From positions 2,615,418 through 2,679,417 of the forward strand of contig NZ_CP069157.1 of assembly GCF_019243775.1 (NCBI RefSeq): a DNA stretch of 64,000 bases, written 5' to 3'. A model generated the notes under the pieces. That model was given only the letters and a program-made list of their open reading frames with translations. It was not told the origin of the DNA and made no database searches. Shown here in pieces: positions 20,783-30,333 of this stretch. The stretch's first letter is position 1, and the number at the start of each line of letters is the position of its first letter. The stretch comes from Morganella morganii (GTDB taxonomy: Bacteria > Pseudomonadota > Gammaproteobacteria > Enterobacterales > Enterobacteriaceae). A program made the translations under genes and the position numbers.

Positions 20783-21682
20783 ATGTCTGCGTCTCCCCGC
20801 CAGCAAAGTGGTTCTCCGTGGTTACCGATCGGCTTATTGCTGCTGTCGATGATCTCTATTCAGAGCGGTGCCTCACTGGCGAAAACCCTGTTTCCGGTTA
20901 TTGGTGCCCCGGGTGTGACCGCCCTGCGATTACTGCTGGGTACAGCGATTCTGCTGGTGATTTTTAAACCCTGGCGGCTGCGTTTTACCCGTGAGTCTTT
21001 GCTGCCGATGCTGGGATACGGCCTCTCGCTCGGGGCGATGAACTATCTGTTCTATCTGGCGCTGTCCACCATTCCGCTCGGGATTGCAGTCGCCCTGGAG
21101 TTTACCGGGCCGCTGGCGGTTGCTATGTTCGGGGCACGGAAAATAACGGATTATCTCTGGATTATTCTGGTAATCGCCGGTCTGGCCTTCCTGCTGCCGC
21201 TCGGTGAGCAGATCGGGGATCTTGAGCAACTGGATCCGGTGGGGATGTTATACGCCCTGGGTGCCGGGGCGGGCTGGGCACTCTATATTATCTTCGGCCA
21301 GCGGGCCGGACGGTTTTACGGCGCAGCCACGGTTTCCGTCGGCTCGCTTATCGCCGCACTGATTTTTTTTCCGGTAGGGGCTTATCACAGTGATCTCAGT
21401 GTGATGTTCAGCTGGGCGGTACTGCCGGTCGGGGTGGCGGTAGCTATCTTATCAACAGCCTTCCCGTACTCGCTGGAGATGGTGGCACTGACCCGCCTGC
21501 CGACACGGACATTCGGCATACTGATGAGTCTTGAACCGGTGATTGGCGCAATGGTGGGTATTATCTTCCTGAGCGAGCATCTGTTATTCACACAATGGCT
21601 GGCGCTGAGCTGCATTGTCATCGCCTCCATGGGTGCGGCACTGACCATCAAACCAAAGTCAAAAATCAAAGCTGTTGAGTAA
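20783..21682 (+). CDS. rhtA: Threonine/homoserine exporter RhtA
   Basis: A 299-residue inner-membrane exporter with ten hydrophobic helices and two EamA repeats. The stretches SGASLAKTLFPVIGAPGVTALRL and GIAVALEFTGPLAVA are nearly those of E. coli RhtA, which exports threonine, homoserine and other amino acids. The start at 20783 has GAGG 6 bases upstream; the longer frame from 20726 is unlikely. Its position next to dps is as in E. coli. A GC-rich hairpin (21698-21718) follows without a T run. Confidence 0.93.
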   Translation: MSASPRQQSGSPWLPIGLLLLSMISIQSGASLAKTLFPVIGAPGVTALRLLLGTAILLVIFKPWRLRFTRESLLPMLGYGLSLGAMNYLFYLALSTIPLGIAVALEFTGPLAVAMFGARKITDYLWIILVIAGLAFLLPLGEQIGDLEQLDPVGMLYALGAGAGWALYIIFGQRAGRFYGAATVSVGSLIAALIFFPVGAYHSDLSVMFSWAVLPVGVAVAILSTAFPYSLEMVALTRLPTRTFGILMSLEPVIGAMVGIIFLSEHLLFTQWLALSCIVIASMGAALTIKPKSKIKAVE

Positions 21683-21723
21683 TCACCCGCCATACTGAAA
21701 CCGGCCTCGTGCCGGTTTGCCTA

Positions 21724-21745
21724 TCGATTCTATAGATTTAATCGA
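21724..21745. promoter_or_regulatory. Inverted repeat upstream of dps
   Basis: TCGATT (21724-21729) and AATCGA (21740-21745) flank CTATAGATTT about 80 bases before the dps start. It only partly fits an OxyR-type ATAG/CTAT pattern, so the regulator is uncertain. Confidence 0.3.
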
Positions 21746-21824
21746 ATTTAACTATCATCTGCGCTGCCCTATAGTAATTCCATCGAAACAAAGATGTTTA
21801 ACGGAATAAATAAGGGGAACAATA

Positions 21825-22328
21825 ATGAGCACCGCGAAATTAGTGAAAACCACAGCTTCTCACTTAGTGTACACCCGTAACGATGTCACTGATGATATTA
21901 AGCAGGAAACCATTGATGAACTGAATCATCAGGTTCTGCAGTTTATCGACCTGTCGCTGATGACCAAACAGGCGCACTGGAATCTGCGCGGCCGTAATTT
22001 CATTGCTGTACATGAAATGCTGGACGGCTTCCGCGACAGCCTCAACAGCCACCTGGATACTTTTGCCGAACGCGCTGTTCAGCTCGGCGGTGTGGCACTC
22101 GGTACTTCACAGGCTGTCAGTAAAGCCTCTGCTTTACCGGCTTATCCGACCGATATCCACACCGTGCAGGATCACCTGAAAGCACTGGCCGACCGTTATG
22201 CCATCGTCGCCAACGATATCCGCCGTGCCGTCAGCCGCGTTGAGGATGAAAATACCGCAGATATGTTTACTGCCGCCTCCCGCGACCTCGACCAGTACCT
22301 GTGGTTCATCGAAGCCAATATCGAATAA
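21825..22328 (+). CDS. dps: DNA-binding protein from starved cells (ferritin-like)
   Basis: Forms a dodecamer that oxidises and stores iron with hydrogen peroxide and coats DNA in stationary phase. It has 167 residues, as in E. coli. The ferroxidase-site residues lie in [12 protein letters not shown] and [20 protein letters not shown]. The lysine-containing N-terminal tail ([14 protein letters not shown]) is the DNA-binding arm. An AGGGGAA ribosome site precedes the start. Confidence 0.97.
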   Translation: MSTAKLVKTTASHLVYTRNDVTDDIKQETIDELNHQVLQFIDLSLMTKQAHWNLRGRNFIAVHEMLDGFRDSLNSHLDTFAERAVQLGGVALGTSQAVSKASALPAYPTDIHTVQDHLKALADRYAIVANDIRRAVSRVEDENTADMFTAASRDLDQYLWFIEANIE

Positions 22329-22662
22329 TAGTCAGAAATACGGCACCGCAGCCGGCGGGTTACGGTGCTGAAATAAACATCTCATGTGTGAGTATGTGTC
22401 GCAGACAATAAAAACAGTAAGACCTAGTGAGTCAATCCTACCCTTTATACCGCCTCCGGGCGGTTTTTTTTGCTTATTATTTTTCGGTATTAACGGTATT
22501 CCGTAATAAACAAAACCAAGAAAACATACGTATTTCAAAAACAAAAAAAACGCATAAAATTAAATGAAATAAAGGGAATACGTTAATACGTAATCATGGC
22601 AGGTAATTTTCTCAGTAATAATACCTGTCTGTGTATTTCTTCGTGCACAGCGGGGAAATAAA
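22329..22662. other. Intergenic region between dps and the orphan chaperone gene
   Basis: 334 bases. It contains the dps terminator (22449-22471) and an AT-rich stretch from about 22475 to 22640 with A tracts, the likely promoter region of the chaperone gene. No RNA or small gene is recognised. Confidence 0.6.
22449..22471 (+). terminator. Rho-independent terminator after dps
   Basis: ACCGCC-TCCG-GGCGGT stem-loop (22449-22464) followed by eight T. Confidence 0.85.
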
Positions 22663-23367
22663 ATGAAATCATATCTGTTATTTATCGGGTATTTTATCAG
22701 TGCCTTTTCTTTCGCTGACGGTATCAGTGCGAATAGCACACGGTATATTTATCCGAAAGGTGCTCACGATATTACGGCACGGATAAATAATGAATCCGCC
22801 ACTGCGGCATTTGTTCAGTACTGGCTTGACCCGGGCGATTCCGAGGCTCTGCCCGCGAAATTGCCTGTCACACCGTTTGAACTGACCCCGCCGATTTCAC
22901 GTATTAATCCCGGCGCAAACCAGATACTGCGTATCCGTCTGTTGGATAAAAGCGCCATACCGGCCGACAGAGGAAGTCTGTGGTGGCTGAATGTTCTGGA
23001 TATTCCGCCGGTCAGTAAAACGTCCCCGCAGGAAGAGAACGACTCCGTCCAGCTTGCCGTTCGTTCCCGGTTTAAAATGTTTTACCGCCCTGCCGGATTA
23101 AGCGACAGAGATACCGCCACTCAGCAGATAACCTTTCAGTCAGGTAATCATTCAATCCTGATAAATAATAATTCGCCGTATCACATTACCATTACGGAAA
23201 TAACGCTGGCGGATAAAAAACAGATATTACATAAATCGTTTATGCTGACACCGAAGAGCCGTTCAGACATCGCGGTAAAACGCGCGGTGAAACGCGGAGA
23301 CCGGCTGATTATCAGCAATATCAATGATTACGGCAGTGACTCAACCTTTACCGCCACAGCAGAATAA
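22663..23367 (+). CDS. Orphan PapD-type periplasmic (fimbrial) chaperone
   Basis: A 234-residue secreted protein with a signal peptide (about residues 1-18, cleavage after Ala in SFADG). Two immunoglobulin-like domains follow the chaperone pattern: an N-terminal TRYIYPKGAHDITARINN, a YWLDPGD segment, PPISRINPGANQILRI and SLWWLNVLDIPP, then LAVRSRFKMFYRPAGL linking to the second domain. Such proteins donate a strand to pilus subunits before usher assembly. No usher or subunit gene is nearby. GGGGA is placed 7 bases before ATG. It has no counterpart here in E. coli, and the AT-rich flanks suggest insertion. Confidence 0.75.
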   Translation: MKSYLLFIGYFISAFSFADGISANSTRYIYPKGAHDITARINNESATAAFVQYWLDPGDSEALPAKLPVTPFELTPPISRINPGANQILRIRLLDKSAIPADRGSLWWLNVLDIPPVSKTSPQEENDSVQLAVRSRFKMFYRPAGLSDRDTATQQITFQSGNHSILINNNSPYHITITEITLADKKQILHKSFMLTPKSRSDIAVKRAVKRGDRLIISNINDYGSDSTFTATAE

Positions 23368-23382
23368 CGCTCACCCGTTTAA

Positions 23383-25491
23383 TTATTTTTCCGGTTCAAT
23401 ATCCGGCCGCACAATCGGAAAGACCGGTAATGCATTAAGCAGCCTGCTGCCGTACCGTTTGGTCAGCAGGCGCTGGTCGTAAATTACCACATCCCCGTGA
23501 CACTGATGACTGCGGATCAGCCGCCCGACCTGCTGAATCAGCGTAAATGACGCTCCCGGCAGGCTCTGGATTTCAAACGGGTAGCGGTTCAGGGATTTCA
23601 GCCAGTCGTTTTCCGTGATAATCACCGGGTTGGTGACCGGCGGAAACGCGATTTTGTGAATATGCACCTGAGTCAGGTAATCCCCTTTCAGATCAAGACC
23701 TTCGGCAAAAGAATGCAGGCCGATAAGCACACTGTTCTGCCCGTCCCGGATCCGCTGACAATGGGTTTCCACCAGCCGGTAACGGGGCTGATCCCCCTGC
23801 ACCAGCAGTTGCAGACGTAAATCCGTCACATGGGTGAGAAACAGATCCATTGCCCGCTGGCTGTTAAACAGCACCAGCATGCCGCGGTGCTCACCGGACG
23901 CCAGCTGGGAGCGGAAATAACGCGCCATCTCCCCGATATGTGCGGCTTCATCGGCCGGTGTCGGTTCATAATGCATTTTCGGGATCACCAGCCGCCCCTG
24001 ACGGCAGTGATCAAACGGAGAATCGAGAGCCACAAAGCGGTCGTCCGCCTTTTCACTCAGCCCGGTCATTTCCTGTAACCGGCTGAAACTGTTGAGTGAA
24101 CGCAGGGTTGCCGAGGTCACCACAATATTCGGTACATTGCGCCATAACAGGTGGCCGAGCTGTTCGCTGACGCGGATCCCCGCGCAGTGGAACCAGAGGT
24201 GAGACTGATTTTTTTCATAGCGGCGGCTGAGCCACTTTGAGACCGGCGCGTGTGAGATTTCCGACAGCGCCGCCAGACGCCACAGTTTGGCGCTGTTTTC
24301 CAGTGCACCGAGGAACTTTCCGGCCGTGAGGATGGCGCGGTGCAGACGGACAATATCCTGTTTTGCCGTCTGTTCGTTCAGATCACTGAGTATCCCCTCC
24401 ACCATGCTGTGCAGAGCATCCGTCTGTTTTGACAGTTGCTGAGCCGCTGCCGTCAGCGGTTCCGGCAGTTCCCCGAGCGGAAACAAATAGTGCGGATCCG
24501 CCGCCTGCTCCGGCAGCAGCGCCTGTGTGTACATCGCCATATCGCGGTACACATCTGACATCGCGTCCAGATGTTTTTGCAGACGGGCGCTGTCCGCCAG
24601 TTTCGGCGGTTTTAGCGGACGGAACTGTTGCAGATACTGAGTGACAAAGCGGGAAAGGTTGTCCAGCTGCGCCTGAAGTGATACCAGGGTGATATCCCCT
24701 TCCACTTCCAGGGAATCACGGGCCACATCAGCGATATGGTGTCCTTCATCCAGCACCAGCAGCAGTTTTTTGCTTTCCGGCAAAACCGATTCATTCTCCA
24801 TTGCCGCCATCACCAGCGCATGGTTGGCGACCACCACATCCACACTTTCAATTTCACGCCGCGCCAGGAAAAACGGACAGCGCGAGTAATACTGGCAGTT
24901 GCGGCCGAGACAACTGAGTTTATCAGTGCTGATTTTGCGCCACAGGCTGTCCGGAATGGAGGTTTTGTGGTGATCGCGCAGGCCGTCCCAGCCGAAAGAG
25001 GTAAAATCATTCTGCAGCTTGCGCACAGTATCGCGTTCAGAGGCCGTTGCCACATCTGCCTTGTCTTCGAGCAGCAGCATCAGGTCGATCTGTTCCCCTT
25101 CCGCCGCGCCGATCACCGCCATATTGCGCGGACACACGTAGCGCCCGCGCCCGAACGCACCGGTAAAACGCAGGTCAGGGATAATTTTTGCCAGCAGCGG
25201 CAGATCTTTGCTGTAGATCTGATCCTGCAACGCGACATTGGCGGTGCTGATCACCAGCAGCTTTTGCTGTTCCCGCGCGACCGCAATGCCCGGGATCAGA
25301 TAAGAGAGGGTTTTTCCCACCCCGGTCGGGGCTTCAATCACCAGATGCCGTCCTTCATCACCCGCCATCGTCCGGGCAACTTCCGCAATCATTTCCCGCT
25401 GCGGGGCGCGCGGGACAAAGCCGTCAATCTGCTCCGGCAGGGCTTTGTACCAGGCGCTGATTTGTTGTTTGACGGTGGCGGAAAGGGGCAT
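23383..25491 (-). CDS. dinG: ATP-dependent DNA helicase DinG
   Basis: A 5'-3' XPD-like superfamily 2 helicase that unwinds D-loops, R-loops and forks. It has 702 residues. Walker A lies in EAPTGVGKT, the DEAH-type box in LVLDEGHHIAD, and iron-sulfur cluster cysteines in RYVCPRN and CLGRNCQYYSRCPF. The C-terminal helicase motif VQQVGRLIRSHQ is present. The start is ATG 25491. A LexA-type box about 35 bases upstream suggests SOS control, as in E. coli. Confidence 0.96.
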   Translation of the reverse strand: MPLSATVKQQISAWYKALPEQIDGFVPRAPQREMIAEVARTMAGDEGRHLVIEAPTGVGKTLSYLIPGIAVAREQQKLLVISTANVALQDQIYSKDLPLLAKIIPDLRFTGAFGRGRYVCPRNMAVIGAAEGEQIDLMLLLEDKADVATASERDTVRKLQNDFTSFGWDGLRDHHKTSIPDSLWRKISTDKLSCLGRNCQYYSRCPFFLARREIESVDVVVANHALVMAAMENESVLPESKKLLLVLDEGHHIADVARDSLEVEGDITLVSLQAQLDNLSRFVTQYLQQFRPLKPPKLADSARLQKHLDAMSDVYRDMAMYTQALLPEQAADPHYLFPLGELPEPLTAAAQQLSKQTDALHSMVEGILSDLNEQTAKQDIVRLHRAILTAGKFLGALENSAKLWRLAALSEISHAPVSKWLSRRYEKNQSHLWFHCAGIRVSEQLGHLLWRNVPNIVVTSATLRSLNSFSRLQEMTGLSEKADDRFVALDSPFDHCRQGRLVIPKMHYEPTPADEAAHIGEMARYFRSQLASGEHRGMLVLFNSQRAMDLFLTHVTDLRLQLLVQGDQPRYRLVETHCQRIRDGQNSVLIGLHSFAEGLDLKGDYLTQVHIHKIAFPPVTNPVIITENDWLKSLNRYPFEIQSLPGASFTLIQQVGRLIRSHQCHGDVVIYDQRLLTKRYGSRLLNALPVFPIVRPDIEPEK

Positions 25492-25525
25492 CTGAAAAAC
25501 CTATGGATAAATAAACAGGGCGCTA

Positions 25526-25541
25526 TTGTTTCACACTACAG
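25526..25541 (-). promoter_or_regulatory. Candidate LexA (SOS) box of dinG
   Basis: On the plus strand it reads TTG-N10-CAG within TATTGTTTCACACTACAG. The E. coli dinG box also has TTG in place of CTG. It is 35 bases upstream of the dinG start. The inner bases are not strongly TA-alternating, so confidence is moderate. Confidence 0.45.
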
Positions 25542-25679
25542 AAAAAAAAATCAGCATGTCCGGGCCGTTACCGCTCATTTTCTGCATACGGTTGCTTCAA
25601 TAGTTTGTTACAATTAATCAACATAGCCCCCGGATTTGTCCGGCAGACAGGCTCCACCAGATAAGACCAGAATACATCT

Positions 25680-25829
25680 ATGAAGAAATTATTGATTATT
25701 TTCATTTTTATTTTTGCCTTCGGCTCCCTCGGCGGCGTTTTTCTTGCCGGAATGAATATGTATAATCGTTCGGTTGCCCCTGAGACTCCATCCACGGCGC
25801 AGGAAACAACCACCGGAGAAACCCGGTAG
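25680..25829 (+). CDS. Small single-pass membrane protein (49 residues)
   Basis: It begins MKKLLIIFIFIFAFGSLGG, a lysine start with one long hydrophobic helix (about residues 3-24, GxxxG-like glycines at its end), followed by a short polar Thr/Glu-rich tail. It could be a membrane-anchored small protein or a secreted peptide with a signal sequence. It ends 32 bases before sseA on the same strand and may be co-transcribed with it. The ribosome site is weak, and no family is recognised. Confidence 0.5.
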   Translation: MKKLLIIFIFIFAFGSLGGVFLAGMNMYNRSVAPETPSTAQETTTGETR

Positions 25830-25861
25830 CTCTCTGCGTCCTGCTAACGAGGTTAATTGCG

Positions 25862-26701
25862 ATGTACCGAGACTATTTTGTGACCGCAGACTGGCTGCAC
25901 ACGCACCTGAATGACGACAATCTTGTTGTGCTCGATGTCAGCAAAGCGCCGCCCGGTCAGCCCGCAGATTGCCATCAGTTATGGCTTGAGCGCCATATTC
26001 CGGGCGCACACTATTTTGATCTGGACAAAGTGGCTGATCTCTCTTCCCCGCTGCCGCATATGCTGCCGTCACCGGAAGTGTTCGCACAGGCTGCCGGTGA
26101 ATTCGGGATCGATAATGACACCATGGTGATTATTTATGACCAGGGTAACCTGTTTTCCGCCCCGCGCGCCTGGTGGACACTGAAAACCTTCGGTGTGAAA
26201 AATCTGCGTATTTTACAGGGCGGACTGAATGCCTGGGCCGGTGCCGGTTATACCACCGAAAGCGGTGAGCTGCCGCTGCCGCAGGCGAAAACCTTTGTGC
26301 CGGAGTTTCAGCGTCATAATGCGGTAAATAAAGATGATGTGCTGCTGGCAATTACGGATCCGGAAATTCAGATTGTCGATGCCCGTTCTGCCGACCGTTT
26401 TCAGGCGCTGGCACCGGATCCGCGTCCCGGCGTGCGTTCAGGCCATATTCCCGGCAGTTGCAATGTACCGTGGAATACCCTGGTGGAGAACGGGATCTTC
26501 AAATCCCCGACGCAGATTCAGCAGATATTCCGTGATGCGGGTGTGGATTTAAGCAAATACCTGGTGGTGTCCTGTGGTTCCGGTATGACAGCCGCCATAC
26601 TGCTGCTGGCGCTGACACTCACCGGCCATCAGAATGTCCGTCTGTATGACGGTTCCTGGGCGGAATGGGGCGGCTCAGACACCCTGCCGATTGAACCATA
26701 A
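25862..26701 (+). CDS. sseA: 3-mercaptopyruvate sulfurtransferase
   Basis: Moves sulfur from 3-mercaptopyruvate to thiols or cyanide. It has 279 residues with two rhodanese domains. The catalytic loop CGSGMTAA is in the C-terminal domain, and this glycine-rich CG[ST]G[VM]TA form distinguishes SseA from thiosulfate sulfurtransferases. Conserved markers include LDVSKAPP, HIPGAHYFD and VDARSADRF. A strong terminator follows. It sits here beside dinG, unlike in E. coli. Confidence 0.94.
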   Translation: MYRDYFVTADWLHTHLNDDNLVVLDVSKAPPGQPADCHQLWLERHIPGAHYFDLDKVADLSSPLPHMLPSPEVFAQAAGEFGIDNDTMVIIYDQGNLFSAPRAWWTLKTFGVKNLRILQGGLNAWAGAGYTTESGELPLPQAKTFVPEFQRHNAVNKDDVLLAITDPEIQIVDARSADRFQALAPDPRPGVRSGHIPGSCNVPWNTLVENGIFKSPTQIQQIFRDAGVDLSKYLVVSCGSGMTAAILLLALTLTGHQNVRLYDGSWAEWGGSDTLPIEP

Positions 26702-26739
26702 AAAAATGCCGGAGCGCGTCAGCTGCTCCGGCATTTTTT
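26700..26739. terminator. Bidirectional terminator between sseA and the YmgE-type gene
   Basis: A 15-bp stem (26701-26715 with 26725-26739), ending in AAAAAA on one side and TTTTTT on the other, between convergent genes. Confidence 0.88.
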
Positions 26740-26757
26740 AAATCTGTTATGCGGCTG

Positions 26758-27006
26758 TCAGCCCGCAAACTTCCCGGCGAGAAACAGCACCACCATCGCA
26801 CCGATCACCGCTACCACAAAGCTGCCGAAATTAAACCCGTCGACACGCCCCTTGCCGAAGAAAACACTGATATATCCCCCGACAACAGCACCAACAACAC
26901 CCAGTACAATCGTCATAATAATGCCGATACTATAGGTTCCGGGCATAATCCATTTCGCCAGCACACCGGCGATCAGGCCAAAAATAATCCAGGACAGAAA
27001 ATTCAT
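26758..27006 (-). CDS. GlsB/YeaQ/YmgE-family stress membrane protein
   Basis: An 82-residue protein with three hydrophobic helices and glycine-rich turns (GLIAGVLAKWIMPG, GVVGAVVGGYI), the pattern of the transglycosylase-associated family (YeaQ, YmgE). These are small inner-membrane proteins linked to stress; the molecular role is unknown. Monocistronic. The GGAGGT ribosome site is clear. Confidence 0.88.
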   Translation of the reverse strand: MNFLSWIIFGLIAGVLAKWIMPGTYSIGIIMTIVLGVVGAVVGGYISVFFGKGRVDGFNFGSFVVAVIGAMVVLFLAGKFAG

Positions 27007-27090
27007 CAGTACCTCCTGCTGTATTAACGGGTTAAGAAAAAATCCGGCTCACCTGTCAATTAAAGTGCGATATGGCAAAAAAAGCAAATT

Positions 27091-28035
27091 TTATGCACCC
27101 TGAGCCCGGGCAATCGCCTGTGCAATCGAGGCAGAATCTTTCAGCGGGCGGATCACGGCAAAAAGTTCATCCGCTTCCTGCGAATAGGCTTTATGCAGAT
27201 AGCTGAACCACTGTTTGACACGCGCCACATGGTACAGCCCGGTATCACCCTGCTTTTCCAGCTGCGTGTAGCGGTACAGTAATGCCACCACTTCCGGCCA
27301 CGGCATAAAGGGCGCGTTATATTTAACCACACAGCTCAGGTTCGGCACATTGAGCGCTCCGCGCCCGAGCATCACCGCATCACAGCCGGTCACGGCCAGG
27401 CATTGCTGCGCACTCTGCCAGTCACGGACTTCGCCGTTGGCAATCACCGGAATGGAGAGCCGCTGACGGATAGCTGCGATCGCCGGCCAGTCAATCAAAT
27501 CCGTGCGATAACCTGCTTCTTTGGTGCGCCCGTGCACCGTGATCTCGGTTGCCCCGCCTTGTGCCACCGCATCGGCGATTTCAAACTGGTGCGCATTGCT
27601 GCTCCAGCCGAGCCGCACTTTCACCGACACCGGCAGATGTGCCGGTACCGCTTCACGGATAGCTTTGGTGCCCTGATAAATCAGCTCCGGGTCTTTAAGA
27701 AGCATCGCCCCGCCGCCGCTGCCGTTCACTGTTTTGGACGGGCAGCCGCAGTTGAGATCCACCCCGTGCGAGCCGAGTTCCGCCGCACGTGCGGCATTTT
27801 CCGCCAGCCATTGCGGGAACTGCCCCAGCAGCTGGATCCGCACCGGCGTACCGGATTCGGTCAGACCGCCGTTTTCCAGCTCCGGACAGAGACGGAAAAA
27901 CAGTTTCTCCGGCAGCAGCATATCCACCACACGGACAAACTCGGTGATACAGAGATCATAGTCATTCACCGCCGTCAGCAGATGACGGACGAGGGGGTCT
28001 AAGACCCCCTGCATTGGTGCTAAAAGAACACGCAT
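27091..28035 (-). CDS. dusC: tRNA-dihydrouridine(16) synthase DusC
   Basis: FMN enzyme that reduces U16 in tRNA to dihydrouridine. It has 314 residues. The catalytic cysteine lies in [20 protein letters not shown]; the FMN site includes [28 protein letters not shown] and VMLGRGAL. The N-terminal [21 protein letters not shown] is that of the DusC subgroup. It starts 12 bases after the rhlE stop on the same strand. Confidence 0.93.
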   Translation of the reverse strand: MRVLLAPMQGVLDPLVRHLLTAVNDYDLCITEFVRVVDMLLPEKLFFRLCPELENGGLTESGTPVRIQLLGQFPQWLAENAARAAELGSHGVDLNCGCPSKTVNGSGGGAMLLKDPELIYQGTKAIREAVPAHLPVSVKVRLGWSSNAHQFEIADAVAQGGATEITVHGRTKEAGYRTDLIDWPAIAAIRQRLSIPVIANGEVRDWQSAQQCLAVTGCDAVMLGRGALNVPNLSCVVKYNAPFMPWPEVVALLYRYTQLEKQGDTGLYHVARVKQWFSYLHKAYSQEADELFAVIRPLKDSASIAQAIARAQGA

Positions 28036-28047
28036 GAGCCGGTTCCG

Positions 28048-29394
28048 TTATTTGCCCCGGTTACCCCACGGGCTGCCGGAGTCGCTGTTGCCGGAACGCG
28101 GTTTGTGCTGACGCGGACGCGGCGGACGTTTGTCACCGCCACCGCTGTTACCGCGGCCTTCGGCGCTGCGACCCTGTCCGCCCTGACGTCCTCCGCCGGA
28201 ACGTCCGTTGCCGCCGCGACCCTGCTTCGCTTTCTGGATAGGTTCGGCTTTGATGGACGGATCCGGATCGTAACCCGGTTCAGCCATCCGCTCGATTTGC
28301 TTTTTCAGCAGTTTTTCAATGTCACGTAATAAGTCATGCTCATCGACACATACCAGTGATAATGCCAGGCCGGTAGCCTCCGCACGCCCGGTACGGCCGA
28401 TACGGTGGACATAATCTTCCGCCACATTCGGCAGTTCATAGTTCACCACATACGGCAGCTGCTCGATATCCAGACCGCGTGCCGCGATATCAGTCGCGAC
28501 CAGAGCGCGGATAGCGCCGCTTTTGAAATCCGCCAGTGCACGGGTACGTGCGCCCTGGGATTTATTACCGTGGATAGCCGCCGCTTTGATGCCGCTGTCG
28601 TTAAGGAATTCCGCCAGACGATTGGCACCGTGTTTGGTGCGGGTGAAAATCAGCACCTGCTCCCAGTTATCACGGCCAATCAGGTGCGCCAGCAGTTCTG
28701 CTTTGCGTTTTTTATCCACCAGATGAACAAACTGTGTGACCTGCTGTGAGGCACTGTTGCGCGGGGAAACTTCCACCGTCACCGGATTATTCAGAATGGT
28801 ATTCGCCAGAGATTTGATACCATTGGAGAATGTCGCGGAAAACAGTAAATTCTGACGTTTCACCGGTAATTTTTTGATAACACGGCGGATATCATGGATA
28901 AAGCCCATATCCAGCATGCGGTCAGCTTCATCCAGCACCAGAATTTCGACTTTGGATAAATCCACGGCATTCTGATGTTCCAGATCCAGCAGACGGCCCG
29001 GAGTGGCAATCAGGATATCCACGCCGCCGCGCAGTTTCATCATCTGCGGGTTGATGCTCACCCCGCCGAAGACCACCAGCGAACGGGTGCGCAGATGGCG
29101 GCTGTACTCGCGGACGTTTTCGCCGATCTGAGCGGCCAGTTCACGGGTCGGGGACAAAATCAGCGCACGGACCGGACGCCCGCCGCCTTTGCGCGGATTA
29201 TCCTGTAAATATTGCAGGATAGGTAAGGTAAAACCGGCGGTTTTTCCGGTACCGGTTTGTGCGCTGGCTAATAAGTCATGTCCGGCAAGAACCTGCGGAA
29301 TGGCCTGCATCTGAATCGGGGTCGGCTGTTCGTAGCCCATCTCTGCGACGGCCTTCTGAATTTCCGGGCATAATGGTAATGATGAAAAACTCAT
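28048..29394 (-). CDS. rhlE: ATP-dependent RNA helicase RhlE
   Basis: DEAD-box helicase of 448 residues involved in ribosome maturation and RNA turnover. The Q motif ([10 protein letters not shown]), Walker A (AQTGTGKT), DEAD, SAT and HRIGRTGRA motifs are present in order. The C-terminal ~60 residues are a Gly/Arg/Ser-rich, low-complexity basic tail typical of RhlE. It is divergent from cecR, whose E. coli homologue represses rhlE. Confidence 0.96.
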   Translation of the reverse strand: MSFSSLPLCPEIQKAVAEMGYEQPTPIQMQAIPQVLAGHDLLASAQTGTGKTAGFTLPILQYLQDNPRKGGGRPVRALILSPTRELAAQIGENVREYSRHLRTRSLVVFGGVSINPQMMKLRGGVDILIATPGRLLDLEHQNAVDLSKVEILVLDEADRMLDMGFIHDIRRVIKKLPVKRQNLLFSATFSNGIKSLANTILNNPVTVEVSPRNSASQQVTQFVHLVDKKRKAELLAHLIGRDNWEQVLIFTRTKHGANRLAEFLNDSGIKAAAIHGNKSQGARTRALADFKSGAIRALVATDIAARGLDIEQLPYVVNYELPNVAEDYVHRIGRTGRAEATGLALSLVCVDEHDLLRDIEKLLKKQIERMAEPGYDPDPSIKAEPIQKAKQGRGGNGRSGGGRQGGQGRSAEGRGNSGGGDKRPPRPRQHKPRSGNSDSGSPWGNRGK

Positions 29395-29519
29395 GAATTG
29401 TTAAGACTCCGCCCCGGTCTGTTGTCTGCGGGGCCTGCTGATAATTGAATGTCGAAAATTAATCCGTCACTCCGGAAGAAATATCGATAAAATACGTCTG
29501 TGATCAATCCGTTGCTTAC

Positions 29520-29567
29520 TGCTCATTTACAACAGATACTGATGAGCATACAGTTAATCATATGATT
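29520..29567. promoter_or_regulatory. Inverted repeats in the rhlE-cecR divergent promoter region
   Basis: A 12-bp palindrome AATCATATGATT (29556-29567) lies 42 bases before the cecR start. A second inverted repeat TGCTCAT/ATGAGCA (29520-29526 and 29542-29548) lies just upstream. Either could bind the TetR-type CecR dimer. Assignment is inferred from position. Confidence 0.35.
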
Positions 29568-29608
29568 GATCTCTCGTTTATGCCGACACACCCATAAGGA
29601 TATACGCC

Positions 29609-30295
29609 ATGTCAGTCAATACGACTAATACGCCGCGAGGCGAACAAGCCAAACTCGCTTTACTGGAAGCCGCTATTGAGATTTTCGGACTGAACGGCCC
29701 AAATAGTGCCACTACTCGCCAGATTGCACAACGTGCGGATCAAAATATCGCAGCTATTGCTTATTATTTCGGCTCAAAAGACGGGTTGTATCTGGCCGTT
29801 GCACAGCATATTGCCGACATTATCCGTGATGAATTCCGTCCTGTCATTGAAGAAATTGATCTGTTTCTGGAAAACGGCGCTGACGAACGGGATGAAAGCC
29901 GCTGTCTGCAACTGATTGAACTGAGTTTTCTTGCCTACAATGAGCTGGTACTGAAGAAAAGTAATATTAATATCAGCCGGATTATGTCGCGCGAGCAGTT
30001 AATTCCGACCAAAGCTTACACGCTTATCCACGAACAGGCGCTGTCTGCGATTTTTACCCGCCAGGCAAGACTTGTCGCCCGTTATACCGGGCTGCCGGAC
30101 GGACATATCAATACGCTGATCCATACACACGCTCTGATGGGTGAGATTTTATCTTTCCGTCTGGCACGGGAAAACCTGCTGCGCCAGACCGGCTGGGATA
30201 ATATCGGCCCGAAAGAGTATGACATGATCAATGATGTGCTGCGGGAACATATCCGGTTGCTGCTCAGCGGATTAAAGCAGCATTACCGCAACTGA
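29609..30295 (+). CDS. cecR: TetR-family transcriptional regulator CecR
   Basis: A 228-residue regulator with an N-terminal helix-turn-helix (residues ~15-60, including TTRQIAQRADQNIAAIAYYFGSKDGLYLAV) and a C-terminal ligand domain of the CecR/DUF1956 type. In E. coli it controls rhlE and ybhGFSR and affects sensitivity to cefoperazone and chloramphenicol. Here it lies between the same two targets. An AAGGA site precedes the start. Confidence 0.93.
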   Translation: MSVNTTNTPRGEQAKLALLEAAIEIFGLNGPNSATTRQIAQRADQNIAAIAYYFGSKDGLYLAVAQHIADIIRDEFRPVIEEIDLFLENGADERDESRCLQLIELSFLAYNELVLKKSNINISRIMSREQLIPTKAYTLIHEQALSAIFTRQARLVARYTGLPDGHINTLIHTHALMGEILSFRLARENLLRQTGWDNIGPKEYDMINDVLREHIRLLLSGLKQHYRN

Positions 30296-30333
30296 TACAC
30301 CGCTGTCTCTGATAACTCACCAGGAATCAATTC

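Noticed and set aside
24736-25617. A 293-codon open frame on the plus strand opposite dinG
   Set aside because: It lies antisense to a complete, motif-rich helicase gene and its translation has no family features; it is a by-product of dinG codon use.
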